Positions 42,355-50,466 of a stretch of 64,000 nucleotides of DNA are shown in pieces. Position 1 is the first letter of the stretch; each line of letters starts with the position of its first letter. Source of the DNA: an uncultured Bradyrhizobium sp. (GTDB lineage: Bacteria; Pseudomonadota; Alphaproteobacteria; Rhizobiales; Xanthobacteraceae). Below the pieces are notes generated by a model, which worked only from the letters and a program-made list of their open reading frames with translations, was not told where the DNA came from and did no database searches. The DNA lies in NCBI RefSeq assembly GCF_936943645.1, contig NZ_CAKZJO010000080.1, forward strand, positions 1 through 64,000, given 5' to 3'. The position numbers and the translations under genes are program-made.

Positions 42355-42807
42355 ATGCGTTACCTCCACACCATGCTGCGCGTGCGCAATCTCGACGTCG
42401 CGCTGAAATTCTATGTTGATGCTTTCGGCTTGAAGGAGGTGCGGCGGATCGAGAACGACAAGGGGCGCTTCACGCTGGTGTTCCTGTGCTCGGCGGACGA
42501 TCTCGAGGCGCTGAAGAAGCAGCCGCCGACGCGCGGCGCGCCGCTGGTCGAGCTCACCTGGAATTGGGACGAGGAGAAGTACGGCGAGGATCGCTTCTTC
42601 GGCCATCTCGCCTATGAGGTCGACGACATCTACGCCACCTGCGAGAAGCTGCAAAAGGCCGGCGTCACCATCAACCGCCCGCCGCGCGACGGCAACATGG
42701 CGTTCGTGCGCTCGCCGGACCTGCATTCGATCGAACTGTTGCAGAAGGGCGATCCGAAGCCGCCGCAGGAGCCGTGGGCCTCGATGCCCAACACCGGCCA
42801 CTGGTAG
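42355..42807 (+). CDS. glyoxalase I / lactoylglutathione lyase-like VOC protein
   Basis: 150 residues starting MRYLHTMLRVRNLDVALKFY. Vicinal-oxygen-chelate fold in two halves; metal ligands typical of GloA are in place: His5, Glu in LVELTWNW, His in FFGHLAYEV and Glu in HSIELLQK. GloA condenses methylglyoxal hemithioacetal to lactoylglutathione in the cytoplasm. AAGGAG lies upstream of the ATG. The next enzymes (GST) also use glutathione. Confidence 0.9.
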   Translation: MRYLHTMLRVRNLDVALKFYVDAFGLKEVRRIENDKGRFTLVFLCSADDLEALKKQPPTRGAPLVELTWNWDEEKYGEDRFFGHLAYEVDDIYATCEKLQKAGVTINRPPRDGNMAFVRSPDLHSIELLQKGDPKPPQEPWASMPNTGHW

Positions 42808-42877
42808 GCTCGAAACGCTGGAACAAGCCCTCCCCGCCCGCGTTCACTCTCCGACAATGCGATTGGAGGAGGAAATC

Positions 42878-42958
42878 ATGGGACGCGGAATTCTGTTGTG
42901 GCTGCTGGGCGTGCCGATCCCGGTGATCATTCTGTTGTGGCTGTTCTTCGGCCACTGA
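42878..42958 (+). CDS. mini membrane protein, 26 aa
   Basis: MGRGILLWLLGVPIPVIILL then WLFFGH: one transmembrane helix with central Pro-x-Pro. A very strong GGAGGAGG ribosome-binding site stands 6 bases upstream, and a terminator follows 23 bases after the stop. Proteins of this size and sequence type recur in many proteobacteria. Far below ordinary length limits but well supported. Confidence 0.75.
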   Translation: MGRGILLWLLGVPIPVIILLWLFFGH

Positions 42959-42980
42959 CGTCAGGTTTGATCTTGCAGCG

Positions 42981-43006
42981 AAAGCTCCGCCCCGGGCGGA
43001 GCTTTT
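42981..43006 (+). terminator. rho-independent terminator
   Basis: AAAGCTCCGCCC / GGGCGGAGCTTT around a single C, followed by TT; ends the glyoxalase plus mini-protein transcript. Confidence 0.85.
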
Positions 43007-43097
43007 TGCATGAGGGGCGCGCGACAATCGCACATCGCTCCGACGTGCGAATTCCGCTATCACCCGCGACAAACGCCAAGGCCGCGGGAGACACTTC

Positions 43098-43736
43098 ATG
43101 CCTGACACCAAGCTGACGATCTGGGGCCGCGCCAATTCGGTCAACGTGCAGAAGGTGCTGTGGTGCCTGACCGAGCTTGGCCTCGCTTACGAACGCATCG
43201 ACGCCGGCATGAGCTACGGCAGGACGCGCGAGGCCGAGTATCTGGCGATGAACCCCAATGCGCGGATCCCGACCCTGGTCGAGGACGACTTCGTGCTGTG
43301 GGAATCCAATTCGATCATGCGCTATCTCTGCCTCGCGCATGGACGCGGCACGCCGATCTATCCGGAGGCACCGAAGCAGCGCGCCTCGGTCGACCGCTGG
43401 CTCGACTGGACGCTGTCGACGGTGCAGCCGGTCGACCGCCCGGTGTTCTGGGGCATCGTGCGCACGGCGCCCGCCGAGCGCGACATGATCCAGGTGCAGC
43501 GCGATGCCGATGCCGCCGCCGAGGTCTGGGCCATCGCCGACCGCCTGCTCTCCTCGCGCCGCTTCATGGAGGGCGATGCGTTCACGCTCGCCGACATCGC
43601 GCTCGGCTCCTATGCCCGGCGCTGGCTCGGCGTCGAGGGCATCTCCCGCCCGGCACAGCCGCATCTGACCCGCTGGCTCGCCGAGCTCGGTAAACGGCCC
43701 GGCTTTGCACAACATGTCGCACCGCCGATGTCGTGA
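43098..43736 (+). CDS. glutathione S-transferase family protein
   Basis: 212 residues. N-terminal thioredoxin-like domain (LTIWGRANSVNVQKVLWCLTE) with candidate catalytic Ser/Asn region near residues 13-16, cis-Pro in NPNARIPTL and the glutathione-binding ESNSIMRYL; C-terminal helical domain with FTLADIALGSYARRW. Detoxification or metabolic GST of the cytoplasm; substrate unknown. Confidence 0.92.
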   Translation: MPDTKLTIWGRANSVNVQKVLWCLTELGLAYERIDAGMSYGRTREAEYLAMNPNARIPTLVEDDFVLWESNSIMRYLCLAHGRGTPIYPEAPKQRASVDRWLDWTLSTVQPVDRPVFWGIVRTAPAERDMIQVQRDADAAAEVWAIADRLLSSRRFMEGDAFTLADIALGSYARRWLGVEGISRPAQPHLTRWLAELGKRPGFAQHVAPPMS

Positions 43737-43863
43737 GGGGGCGGCGCCGCTCAAGCTGTGCTGAGAGCGCGGTGAATCCGTGTTTCGGCGCAAGCCGGTT
43801 GCGTCACCTCGGCGCTTGACGGCTACTGTGCATGGGGTTGTTTTCGCGTTTTTTGCTGTCGGC

Positions 43864-44031
43864 CTAGCGCCAACCGCGCTCGACCAGCAGGACGCAGGCG
43901 ATCAGCACCAGCGTCACCGCTGCGGTCGCCAGCCGCGCCGTCCAGCTGAGGCCACGGCCGACCCACCACAGCAGCGCGCAGTACATCAGCACGGGAACAA
44001 TGAGATCGAGGCGCAGCAGATCCGCCGGCAT
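43864..44031 (-). CDS. small membrane protein, 55 aa
   Basis: Starts MPADLLRLDLIVPVLMYCAL; two hydrophobic helices (second RLATAAVTLVLIACVLLV) ending ERGWR. Its ATG overlaps the stop of the exported protein upstream (TGATG), indicating translational coupling. Function unknown. Confidence 0.65.
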   Translation of the reverse strand: MPADLLRLDLIVPVLMYCALLWWVGRGLSWTARLATAAVTLVLIACVLLVERGWR

Positions 44032-44276
44032 CAGCGCCTCATGGTGGTGTCGACGCTGATCGAGCCGCCGACCTTGACGCAGGTGCCGGTGCCCTCGACC
44101 ATGACGAAGCGCGGACCGTAGGAGGCGCATGAGCCCGCGCGTGCCTTGGGGGCCGCGCCCTTCAATGGAACGGTCGTGCCCGCCTTCGGCCGTTCCGCAG
44201 GCGGCAGGCGCAGGGCCTCCGCCGCGACGGCGGATGTGGTCAGCATCGAGATCAGGATGAGAAGCGGCAGACGCAT
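44031..44276 (-). CDS. exported protein with a porin-N-terminus-like motif
   Basis: 81 residues: signal peptide (MRLPLLILISMLTTSAVAAEA) and a mature part with GSCASYGPRFVMVEGTGTC then VKVGGSISVDT. Rhizobial porins begin their barrel with a similar Cys-x-x-Tyr-Gly...PGT-x-T-Cys-(I/L/V)-x-x-Gly-Gly segment. Here the protein ends after that, so it is a free-standing version of the porin entry motif. Two Cys probably form a disulfide. Confidence 0.65.
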   Translation of the reverse strand: MRLPLLILISMLTTSAVAAEALRLPPAERPKAGTTVPLKGAAPKARAGSCASYGPRFVMVEGTGTCVKVGGSISVDTTMRR

Positions 44277-44333
44277 GGCGGCGTTCTAGCCCGACCGGAC
44301 ATCGCGCGCCATTGGGCCTGCCGTCACCAGCGA

Positions 44334-44588
44334 TCAGATGAACTTGATGCCGGCCGATTTGCCGCGGCGCCATACCACCTGGCAGCTCCGCCCGGTGCGC
44401 GCATCGCGTGCGAAGGCAAGCCGGATCAGGCCCGGAAGCTGGCTGGCGTCCTCGTCCAGCGTGATCTTGGCGCCCGAATCCGAAATATCCTGGACCAGGC
44501 AATGCCGCGCGGCGAAGCCGCCGTCGAGCGTGATCCAGGCGTGCTGCGACAGCAGCTTGCGGGCTGCGCGCTTTTTCGGCGGTGGCAT
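44334..44588 (-). CDS. PilZ domain protein
   Basis: 84 residues. A single PilZ beta barrel: RKLLSQHAWITLDGGFAARH, then the conserved VQDISDSGAKITL (D-x-S-x-x-G) and RRGKSAGIKFI. The leading RxxxR motif needed for tight cyclic-di-GMP binding is imperfect (KKRAARK), so binding is uncertain. Possible regulator of motility or envelope polysaccharide. Confidence 0.88.
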   Translation of the reverse strand: MPPPKKRAARKLLSQHAWITLDGGFAARHCLVQDISDSGAKITLDEDASQLPGLIRLAFARDARTGRSCQVVWRRGKSAGIKFI

Positions 44589-44808
44589 TGGAAATCTCCC
44601 AGTCCAGCGCTACTCAGGGAACCCTAAGAAACCGTTGAAATCGCCCCCAGTTCTCCCGGGGGGCAACACTGTCCACCGGACCCAAAAGACCGTCCCGAAC
44701 GGCTTGCCGGGAGCCAGAAAGGCCACTATACGTTCGCCCGCTGCAAGCCGCCGGGCCCTGTTCGGCCGGCCAGTGGCCGTGCCGGAATAACGGCAGGGCC
44801 CTGCGTTT

Positions 44809-44883
44809 GCTCCCTTCGTCTATCGGTTAGGACGCCACCCTTTCACGGTGGAGAGAGCGGTTCGATTCCGCTAGGGAGCGCCA
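44809..44883 (+). tRNA. tRNA-Glu (UUC)
   Basis: Acceptor GCTCCCT pairs with AGGGAGC; anticodon stem CCACC/GGTGG with loop CTTTCAC, anticodon TTC; T arm GCGGTTCGATTCCGC; discriminator G and encoded CCA (44881-44883). Confidence 0.97.
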
Positions 44884-45003
44884 GCGCGCACGCAAAACGG
44901 CAGCCATGACTAGCCACGGCAGCCCGGCTGGAATTTCGTCGCTCCCTGTGAACCTTGTCGCTGGTCGCCGCCGACCAAGGTCTGTTGGAAGCGGTTCAGG
45001 CCC

Positions 45004-45678
45004 ATGGCGCATCGTCACCCCGAAATTGAAGGTTCGTCCGCCGCGCCCGCAATGGCGCCGAGCCTTCCGCCGTGGCTCGGCCATCCTCGTCAGCCTTCAT
45101 CGGATCGCCGCGCCAAAATGCTGGAGCACATGGCGCGCGCCAGGTCAGGTCCTCAGCATCGGGCGGATCTTGCGCCAACCGCGGCTGTGACGACAGGCAA
45201 GAGCCTGAAGGACATCCTCGGCGATGCCATCGGCCACGTCATGCTGTTCGGCGTCATCGCCCTGCTCTTCCAGTCGCGCGTTCCTCTCTATCTCGGCGCG
45301 TTTGTCTTTCTGACCGACGGCGAGCGCATTGAACGCGTCCTCGCAATGATCGGTATCCGGCTCGAGTCCGAAACGATCGGCTCCGACATCGTCAAGCGCT
45401 TCCCGTTCTGGTTCGGATGGTTTGCGTTGCTCGGTTCGTTGAAGGGCGCCGTCCCCATCTGGCTCGCGCCATGGATGCCCCCAACGGAGTCATTGTCTTC
45501 TCTCGCCGGGACAGGACTTCTGCTCGCCGTTGTCGAAGCCTTCTCGTCGCTCGCGATGCGACGCGCATTGCCGCTGTTGGGAACGCAGATCAACCCGAAC
45601 GGCCTGACATGGACGACGATCCAGTTCGCCATAGCCGTTGGCGCGCTCGCATTGCTGGTGCTGTCCGAGCTTCGCTAG
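45004..45678 (+). CDS. hypothetical membrane protein
   Basis: Up to 224 residues. The first 60 residues are Pro/Ser/Arg-rich and may not be translated; starts at 45118 (ATG) or 45187 (GTG, before TGKSLKDILGDAIGHVML) are plausible. Then several hydrophobic segments: HVMLFGVIALLF, VPLYLGAFVFL, FWFGWFALLGSLKGAVPIW, LAGTGLLLAVVEAFSSLA and IQFAIAVGALALLVL. No family recognised. Confidence 0.6.
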   Translation: MAHRHPEIEGSSAAPAMAPSLPPWLGHPRQPSSDRRAKMLEHMARARSGPQHRADLAPTAAVTTGKSLKDILGDAIGHVMLFGVIALLFQSRVPLYLGAFVFLTDGERIERVLAMIGIRLESETIGSDIVKRFPFWFGWFALLGSLKGAVPIWLAPWMPPTESLSSLAGTGLLLAVVEAFSSLAMRRALPLLGTQINPNGLTWTTIQFAIAVGALALLVLSELR

Positions 45679-45892
45679 ACGTCGCACTGCGCGGTCACCT
45701 CATCGCCCTTCGATGACGAGGTTGTGAGCGGCCCGCCAGCAAAAAGGGTCCAAATGCCGCGCTTTTCGCGGCGTGGCCGACGCTCGCATTTACCAGAAAT
45801 TTACCCCCGCTTTTGAGCGCTGGTATCATTTACTTAGAATTTGACCGCTACCGTGGAAATACGGAAGCGATCCCGAACATCATTGGCACCTT

Positions 45893-46519
45893 ATGTCCGT
45901 CGCAGAGTTCCTCAGGCAGCGTGCAGTGGACGTCACCGTGAACGGCAGCTATTCGCTGCCGCGCTGGTACGATTGTGAGGGCAAGCTGCGCAGCTTTGCC
46001 TGTCGCACCAAACGCGTCTCGCCCTTCCGCATGATCGTGGACGTCCCTGTTGTGGGCAAGGTCGGCGAGCGCCTGACCTCCTACTTCCAGGACTTCGGCG
46101 AATTCCAGTGCACCATCAGCGCGACGCTGAAATCGGGCTTCCTGATGGAGCTCGACATGACGCGGGCGCGGCGCGCCTGGATGTCGGAAAAGCTCACCTG
46201 GCTCGAGAAGAAGCAGAAGGATGACAGCATCCAGGAACTGCGGCGCGACGCCCGTTTCGTTCCCCAGGTCTCGCACACCTTCCTGACGCTCGCTGACGGC
46301 AGCATCCACCCCTGCTTCATCATCGACGTCTCCACGGCCGGCGTCGCCATATCCTGCGAGTACGACCCGCCGGTGGGAACCGCGCTTGCCGTCGGCGCCT
46401 GTGTCGGGCGCGTCATCCGCAAGTTCGACAACGGTTTTGCCGTCAAATTTGCCGAAAAGCAGTCTCGGGACGACCTCGTCCGCCTCATTGTGCGCTCGCC
46501 GCTGCAGCAGTCGGCCTGA
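45893..46519 (+). CDS. two-domain PilZ-type protein
   Basis: 208 residues starting MSVAEFLRQRAVDVTVNGSY. The N-terminal part (KLRSFACRTKRVSPFRMIVD) and the C-terminal part (LRRDARFVPQVSHTFLTLAD, then FIIDVSTAGVAISCE) are both PilZ-like; the second has the RRxxR-type start and D-x-S-x-x-G, the c-di-GMP pocket. Probably a c-di-GMP responding regulator in the cytoplasm. Confidence 0.85.
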   Translation: MSVAEFLRQRAVDVTVNGSYSLPRWYDCEGKLRSFACRTKRVSPFRMIVDVPVVGKVGERLTSYFQDFGEFQCTISATLKSGFLMELDMTRARRAWMSEKLTWLEKKQKDDSIQELRRDARFVPQVSHTFLTLADGSIHPCFIIDVSTAGVAISCEYDPPVGTALAVGACVGRVIRKFDNGFAVKFAEKQSRDDLVRLIVRSPLQQSA

Positions 46520-46639
46520 GTCGGCGGGTCATCCTTAACCGTTTCTTAACTAAACGCTGGAGGTGGGGTCCTTCGCGCGCTAGGGTGTGGTCCAGTACGT
46601 CCGCAATCATTGCGGGCCCCGAGTATCGGAAGTCCTGGA

Positions 46640-47647
46640 ATGTCCATCGCTGACGCCGAGTTCGCCCCGGCAGAGACCACGCAGAACGCGTCGATCGCGG
46701 CCAGGCCGCAGCTTCCCCCCGGAGTCGTCACCGAAGGACCGTTGGTGCAGGCCAAGCTGCGCGAGAGCTATCTCCTGCTCGGCATCCTCTATGTCGGCGC
46801 CGTCGCGGGCATCATCTGGGCCGTCACACAGGGCGTCGGCAAGGTCGAGCTGTTCACCTTCGCCTGGATGTTCGCGTTGACGACGTTCGGCATCGGCGCC
46901 GGCATGCACCGCCTGTTCGTCCATCGCAGCTTCCGCACCGGGCCGATCATGCGGGTCTTCTTCTGCGCCATCGCCCAGATGGCGGTGCAAGGCTCGATCG
47001 CCAAATGGGTCGCCAACCACCGCCGTCACCATCTCTATGCCGACGACGTCGGCGATCCCCACAGCCCTCAATTCGACGGCTTCGGCAATCGCTATGTCAG
47101 CGCGCTCAAGGGTTTCCTGCACGCCCAGGGCAGCTGGGTGTTCGACCAGGCCACCACCGACAACGAATACTACGCCAAGGACATCCTCGCCGACCCGATC
47201 GCGATGTTCTTCGTGCGCACGCGCTGGGTCTGGTACGGGATGTCGGCAATCTTCATTCCCGGCGTGATCGGCTACACCTTCGGCGGCGTCCACACCATGA
47301 TCGGCTGCGTGCTGTTCTCCGGGCTGCTGCGCGCCTATCTGCTGATCCTCACCAGCCAGCTCACTGGCTCGGTCTGTCACGCCTATGGCTATCGCCGCTT
47401 CGAGGTCGACGATGCCTCGACCAATGAGTTCGTGACCACGATCCTCACCTTCGGCGAGGGGCTGCACAACAACCATCACCGCTTCCCGCGGGATGCCTAT
47501 CTCTCCCACGCCTGGTGGGAGATCGATCTCAACGGCCTGATCATCCTGGGCATGGAAAAGATCGGACTCGTCCACGACGTCTTCCACGCCTCGCACCGTC
47601 AGCTGGAGCTGGCGGCCGAAGCGGAGGCGGCCACGACGGCGCGCTAA
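46640..47647 (+). CDS. acyl-lipid/acyl-CoA delta-9-type fatty acid desaturase
   Basis: 335 residues starting MSIADAEFAPAETTQNA. Four transmembrane helices and the three histidine boxes of stearoyl-CoA-type desaturases: HRLFVH, HRRHH and HNNHH, which hold the di-iron centre. It introduces a double bond into membrane fatty acyl chains at the inner membrane. The upstream TTG at 46610 is rejected. The His-box sequence HRLFVH (for the usual HRLWSH/HRLFTH) is a mild variant. Confidence 0.92.
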   Translation: MSIADAEFAPAETTQNASIAARPQLPPGVVTEGPLVQAKLRESYLLLGILYVGAVAGIIWAVTQGVGKVELFTFAWMFALTTFGIGAGMHRLFVHRSFRTGPIMRVFFCAIAQMAVQGSIAKWVANHRRHHLYADDVGDPHSPQFDGFGNRYVSALKGFLHAQGSWVFDQATTDNEYYAKDILADPIAMFFVRTRWVWYGMSAIFIPGVIGYTFGGVHTMIGCVLFSGLLRAYLLILTSQLTGSVCHAYGYRRFEVDDASTNEFVTTILTFGEGLHNNHHRFPRDAYLSHAWWEIDLNGLIILGMEKIGLVHDVFHASHRQLELAAEAEAATTAR

Positions 47648-47783
47648 GCCGGCAGGCAGCGGCCGCCTCCCGGCCGTCTTGCCTCCGCATCGCCGCCCTA
47701 TCGCGGCCCCATTGCGGGATCAGCTTTTGCACGTCCGCGCCTCACGCCGGACGTCATTGGCGGACTTGCGATCGGGGGACCGG

Positions 47784-48026
47784 ATGGCAGTCAACAAGAT
47801 CACCTGGGACAGGGTCGGCCGGGTCTCCGAGCCCGGGCGCTACATGTACACGTTCGGCTGGCTCACCATCACCGCCGGCGATCTCGAGATCTGGAGGCTC
47901 TACCCCGAGGCCGCCTTCACGCTGCTGGCGCAACCGGGCGAGCCGGATCCATCCCTTGGCGAAGAATTCCATCTCGGCGCCTTCGACGTCGCCCCCGGCG
48001 GACCGCCGCCGTTCACCGCGCACTGA
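47784..48026 (+). CDS. conserved hypothetical protein, 80 aa
   Basis: MAVNKITWDRVGRVSEPGRY then MYTFGWLTITAGDLEIWRLY; beta-rich small protein ending PGGPPPFTAH. Start preceded by a GGGGGAC stretch. No family recognised, though the strand pattern resembles small rhizobial domain proteins. Confidence 0.7.
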   Translation: MAVNKITWDRVGRVSEPGRYMYTFGWLTITAGDLEIWRLYPEAAFTLLAQPGEPDPSLGEEFHLGAFDVAPGGPPPFTAH

Positions 48027-48086
48027 CGACGGAAAGCGGCGGCGTTTTTCGGGAACGCATGGCATGGGCGTTGCTTTATCAATCCC

Positions 48087-48242
48087 ATGATGCACATCCC
48101 CGCCGTCGACCAGGCCTTCCTGCTGCTCCTCATCGTGTTCTGCCTTGGCACGTGCCTCGTACGCGCGTTCTGGGAGCTGGAGCAGGCGCGGATGCGCCGG
48201 ATCGCCTCGCCGCCTCGTGGACGCCCAACGAACCGCCGTTAG
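48087..48242 (+). CDS. small membrane protein, 51 aa
   Basis: MMHIPAVDQAFLLLLIVFCL then GTCLVRAFWELEQARMRRIA and an Arg/Pro-rich tail. One N-terminal helix anchoring a basic cytoplasmic tail. Read directly; below usual length limits. Confidence 0.6.
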   Translation: MMHIPAVDQAFLLLLIVFCLGTCLVRAFWELEQARMRRIASPPRGRPTNRR

Positions 48243-48541
48243 CCGCCCTGTCCGGCGTCGGCGGCCTCAAGGAGACACCTGCGCGGCAGATCGAAGAAAC
48301 CTCTGCACTTCCTTGATCTGACTTGCCAATCGCGCCCAAACGGATGTCGCACGATCGTTGCCGTGGATGACGAACGAGTTCTGTCATGCAATTGATTGCG
48401 CTTGTATTCTACGCCTTCGCGGGCGACGGCAGATGAATGGAAACTGTCGCGCGCGTTAAGCGAGCCGACAGCAACCACATGACACATGGTCGCATCGGTG
48501 AATGTAGATAAGCGGACCAAGGGAACCTATTTTCGGCGCCG
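48243..48541. other. intergenic gap
   Basis: About 300 bases before the PrsW-like gene. No coding frame, hairpin or repeat recognised; it should include that gene's promoter. Confidence 0.4.
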
Positions 48542-49582
48542 ATGTACCTGATTGAAGCGTTGCCCACCGTCATCGGAACTGCCGCCATCGCCCCGGCGCT
48601 GCTGATGCTATGGCTTGTCATCGCCGCTGAAGAGCGCCCCGGCCCGCCCGCCCAGGTCTGGACCGCCTTCCTGCTGGGCGCCGCCAGCATCTCGCTGCTG
48701 GGCCTCGCCCGCGCCCCCTTCGCCAAGATGGTCGCCGCGCCCGACAACCCCTGGGCGGCGCTGGCCATGCATTCGGTCTTCGGCGTCGCGCTGCCCGAGG
48801 AAGCCGTCAAGGTGATCGCCATTGTCCTGATCTCCTCGACCAAGCGGCGGACCTTTGCCAACCCGATGGACACCGTGGTCTATGGCGCCGCGGTCGGCCT
48901 CGGCTTCGCCGCTTATGAGAACCTCGCCTATCTGGTTCAGCACGCCGAGATGTGGCGCTCGCTGGCCGCCTTGCGCAGCGTGCTGACTGTGCCGTTCCAC
49001 GGCGCGCTCGGCATCATCGCCGGCGCCTATCTCACGATCGCGCGCGCCGGCACGGCGCTTGGCGCGAACCGCCACCATCGCGATTGGGCCCGCCTCTCCA
49101 GCCGCCTCCTGATGCTCGCCGGCCCCCTTGCGCTGCATTCGGCCTTCGACTTTCCGCTGCTGACCCTGCAAAGAATGCCCGATCTCGATCCGACGCTGCG
49201 GATGTGGCTGGGGGCTGCGAGCCTGCTGATCGGCTTCAGCTCGATCGCATTCGCGATGCGCCTGGTCAGGCGCGTCGCCCGCCACCATGCGCCCCGGACC
49301 GATGTTGCGCGGGAGCGGCTCAGCCAGCTCCGCCGGATGTGGGCGCTGTTGCTGGCCGGCGGCGGAGTCGGCTTTCTCGGCCTCGCCTTCGTGCTGACCT
49401 CGATCCATCACTGGTTGATCAATCCCGAGCGCAACCTGACGCTGGCCCTGATCCCGATCGGCTTCGTCTCGATCCTGCTCGGCCTCGCGCTTCTGGTTGT
49501 CACGACCGCGATCTACATTCTCGGCCGTAACCGCATCCGCACCAGCGCGGAAGGTTTCTCCTCGGCGCCCGGCAGCGGGTGA
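48542..49582 (+). CDS. PrsW family intramembrane metalloprotease
   Basis: 346 residues, about nine transmembrane helices. The PrsW motifs are clear: EEAVK (EExxK), FAAYENLAY (the ExN motif), HGALGIIAG and HSAFDFPLL, whose Glu and His residues bind zinc. PrsW in Bacillus starts regulated cleavage of an anti-sigma factor; here the substrate is unknown and no sigma/anti-sigma pair is adjacent. Confidence 0.88.
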   Translation: MYLIEALPTVIGTAAIAPALLMLWLVIAAEERPGPPAQVWTAFLLGAASISLLGLARAPFAKMVAAPDNPWAALAMHSVFGVALPEEAVKVIAIVLISSTKRRTFANPMDTVVYGAAVGLGFAAYENLAYLVQHAEMWRSLAALRSVLTVPFHGALGIIAGAYLTIARAGTALGANRHHRDWARLSSRLLMLAGPLALHSAFDFPLLTLQRMPDLDPTLRMWLGAASLLIGFSSIAFAMRLVRRVARHHAPRTDVARERLSQLRRMWALLLAGGGVGFLGLAFVLTSIHHWLINPERNLTLALIPIGFVSILLGLALLVVTTAIYILGRNRIRTSAEGFSSAPGSG

Positions 49583-49654
49583 GCTCTCGCGGGATGGCGA
49601 GCGCGCCGCGCGCATAGTAGATTGAGCGTGGACCTTTCGACCTGGAGCCTGCCT

Positions 49655-50233
49655 ATGACCCCGCCCGATGATCTTTCACGGCTGCAATCCGTCATGAGCC
49701 GGACGGTCAAGACGCACTGGAAGGCCTTCCTGTTCGAAGGGATTCTGCTCGTCGTTCTCGGCGTCGCAGCGCTGATCCTGCCGCCGCTCGCGAGCCTTGC
49801 GATCGCGATTTTCCTCGGCTGGATGTTCCTGGTCAGCGGCATCGGCGGGCTGATCGTGACCTATTGGGCGCGCAGCACGCCGGGCTTCTGGTGGTCGCTG
49901 ATTTCGGCTGCGCTCGCCGTGCTCGCCGGCCTGCTGCTGCTGGCCCGACCGATGCAGGCGGTGCTGACGCTGACCATCGTGCTTGGCGCCTACTTCCTCG
50001 CCGAGGGCGTCGCCACCATCATGTACGCACTGGAGCACCGCCGCGAATTGAGCAGCCGCTGGTCGTGGCTGCTGATCTCGGGCCTCGTCGACATCGCGAT
50101 CTCGTTCATGGTGATCACGGGGCTGCCGAGTTCGGCGGAATGGGCGATCGGCATCCTCGTCGGTATCAACCTGCTGTTCGGCGGCGCCAGCCTGATCGGC
50201 ATGGCGCTGGCGGCGCGCAACAGCAACACCTGA
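49655..50233 (+). CDS. HdeD family membrane protein
   Basis: 192 residues starting MTPPDDLSRLQSVMSRTVKT, chosen for GGAG at 49644-49647. Six short transmembrane helices in three similar hairpins (FLFEGILLVVLGVAALILPP, ..., WSWLLISGLVDIAISFMVI), matching the HdeD/DUF308 acid-resistance family. Exact role unknown. Confidence 0.87.
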   Translation: MTPPDDLSRLQSVMSRTVKTHWKAFLFEGILLVVLGVAALILPPLASLAIAIFLGWMFLVSGIGGLIVTYWARSTPGFWWSLISAALAVLAGLLLLARPMQAVLTLTIVLGAYFLAEGVATIMYALEHRRELSSRWSWLLISGLVDIAISFMVITGLPSSAEWAIGILVGINLLFGGASLIGMALAARNSNT

Positions 50234-50300
50234 GGCGCCTCGTTGCCTGCCGCGCCGATGGGGGGTGACAAGCCGCCAATGGCGCGCTATATGGCTTGGC

Positions 50301-50381
50301 ATGATCACCGTCGCCACCAGCTATTTTTGGTACTTTAGCTACGACAGCTCGCTGGCGGCAGGAGGATCGCGCTCAATCTGA
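50301..50381 (+). CDS. aromatic leader peptide of aroG attenuator, 26 aa
   Basis: ATG at 50301: MITVATSYFWYFSYDSSLAA then GGSRSI and TGA. Codons 8-12 are Tyr-Phe-Trp-Tyr-Phe and codon 14 is Tyr, six aromatic residues within seven codons (50322-50342). It lies 86 bases upstream of the DAHP synthase gene, and the sequence following it can fold as an attenuator. Leader peptides rich in the regulated amino acids are the established sensing device of attenuation. The ribosome-binding site is not obvious. Confidence 0.75.
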   Translation: MITVATSYFWYFSYDSSLAAGGSRSI

Positions 50382-50429
50382 ATATTGAAGCAAACGTCCG
50401 AACAAGCCGCCAGACCTGGCGGCTTTTTT
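50352..50429 (+). promoter_or_regulatory. transcription attenuator (antiterminator/terminator) of aroG
   Basis: Terminator: GCCGCCA (50406-50412) / TGGCGGC (50417-50423), loop GACC, then TTTTTT. The left arm can instead pair with an identical copy of the right arm, CTGGCGGC at 50352-50359, inside the leader-peptide end. A ribosome stalled on the aromatic codons leaves 50352-50359 free to sequester 50406-50413 (antiterminator); a ribosome moving on covers it and the terminator forms. Confidence 0.75.
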
Positions 50430-50466
50430 ATTGGCCGGCAGGTTCTCAAAACGACAGGAGCCCGCC

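Noticed and set aside
44809..45678. tRNA-Glu as an integration site for an island
   Set aside because: No integrase, no repeat of the tRNA 3' end downstream, and ordinary GC content.
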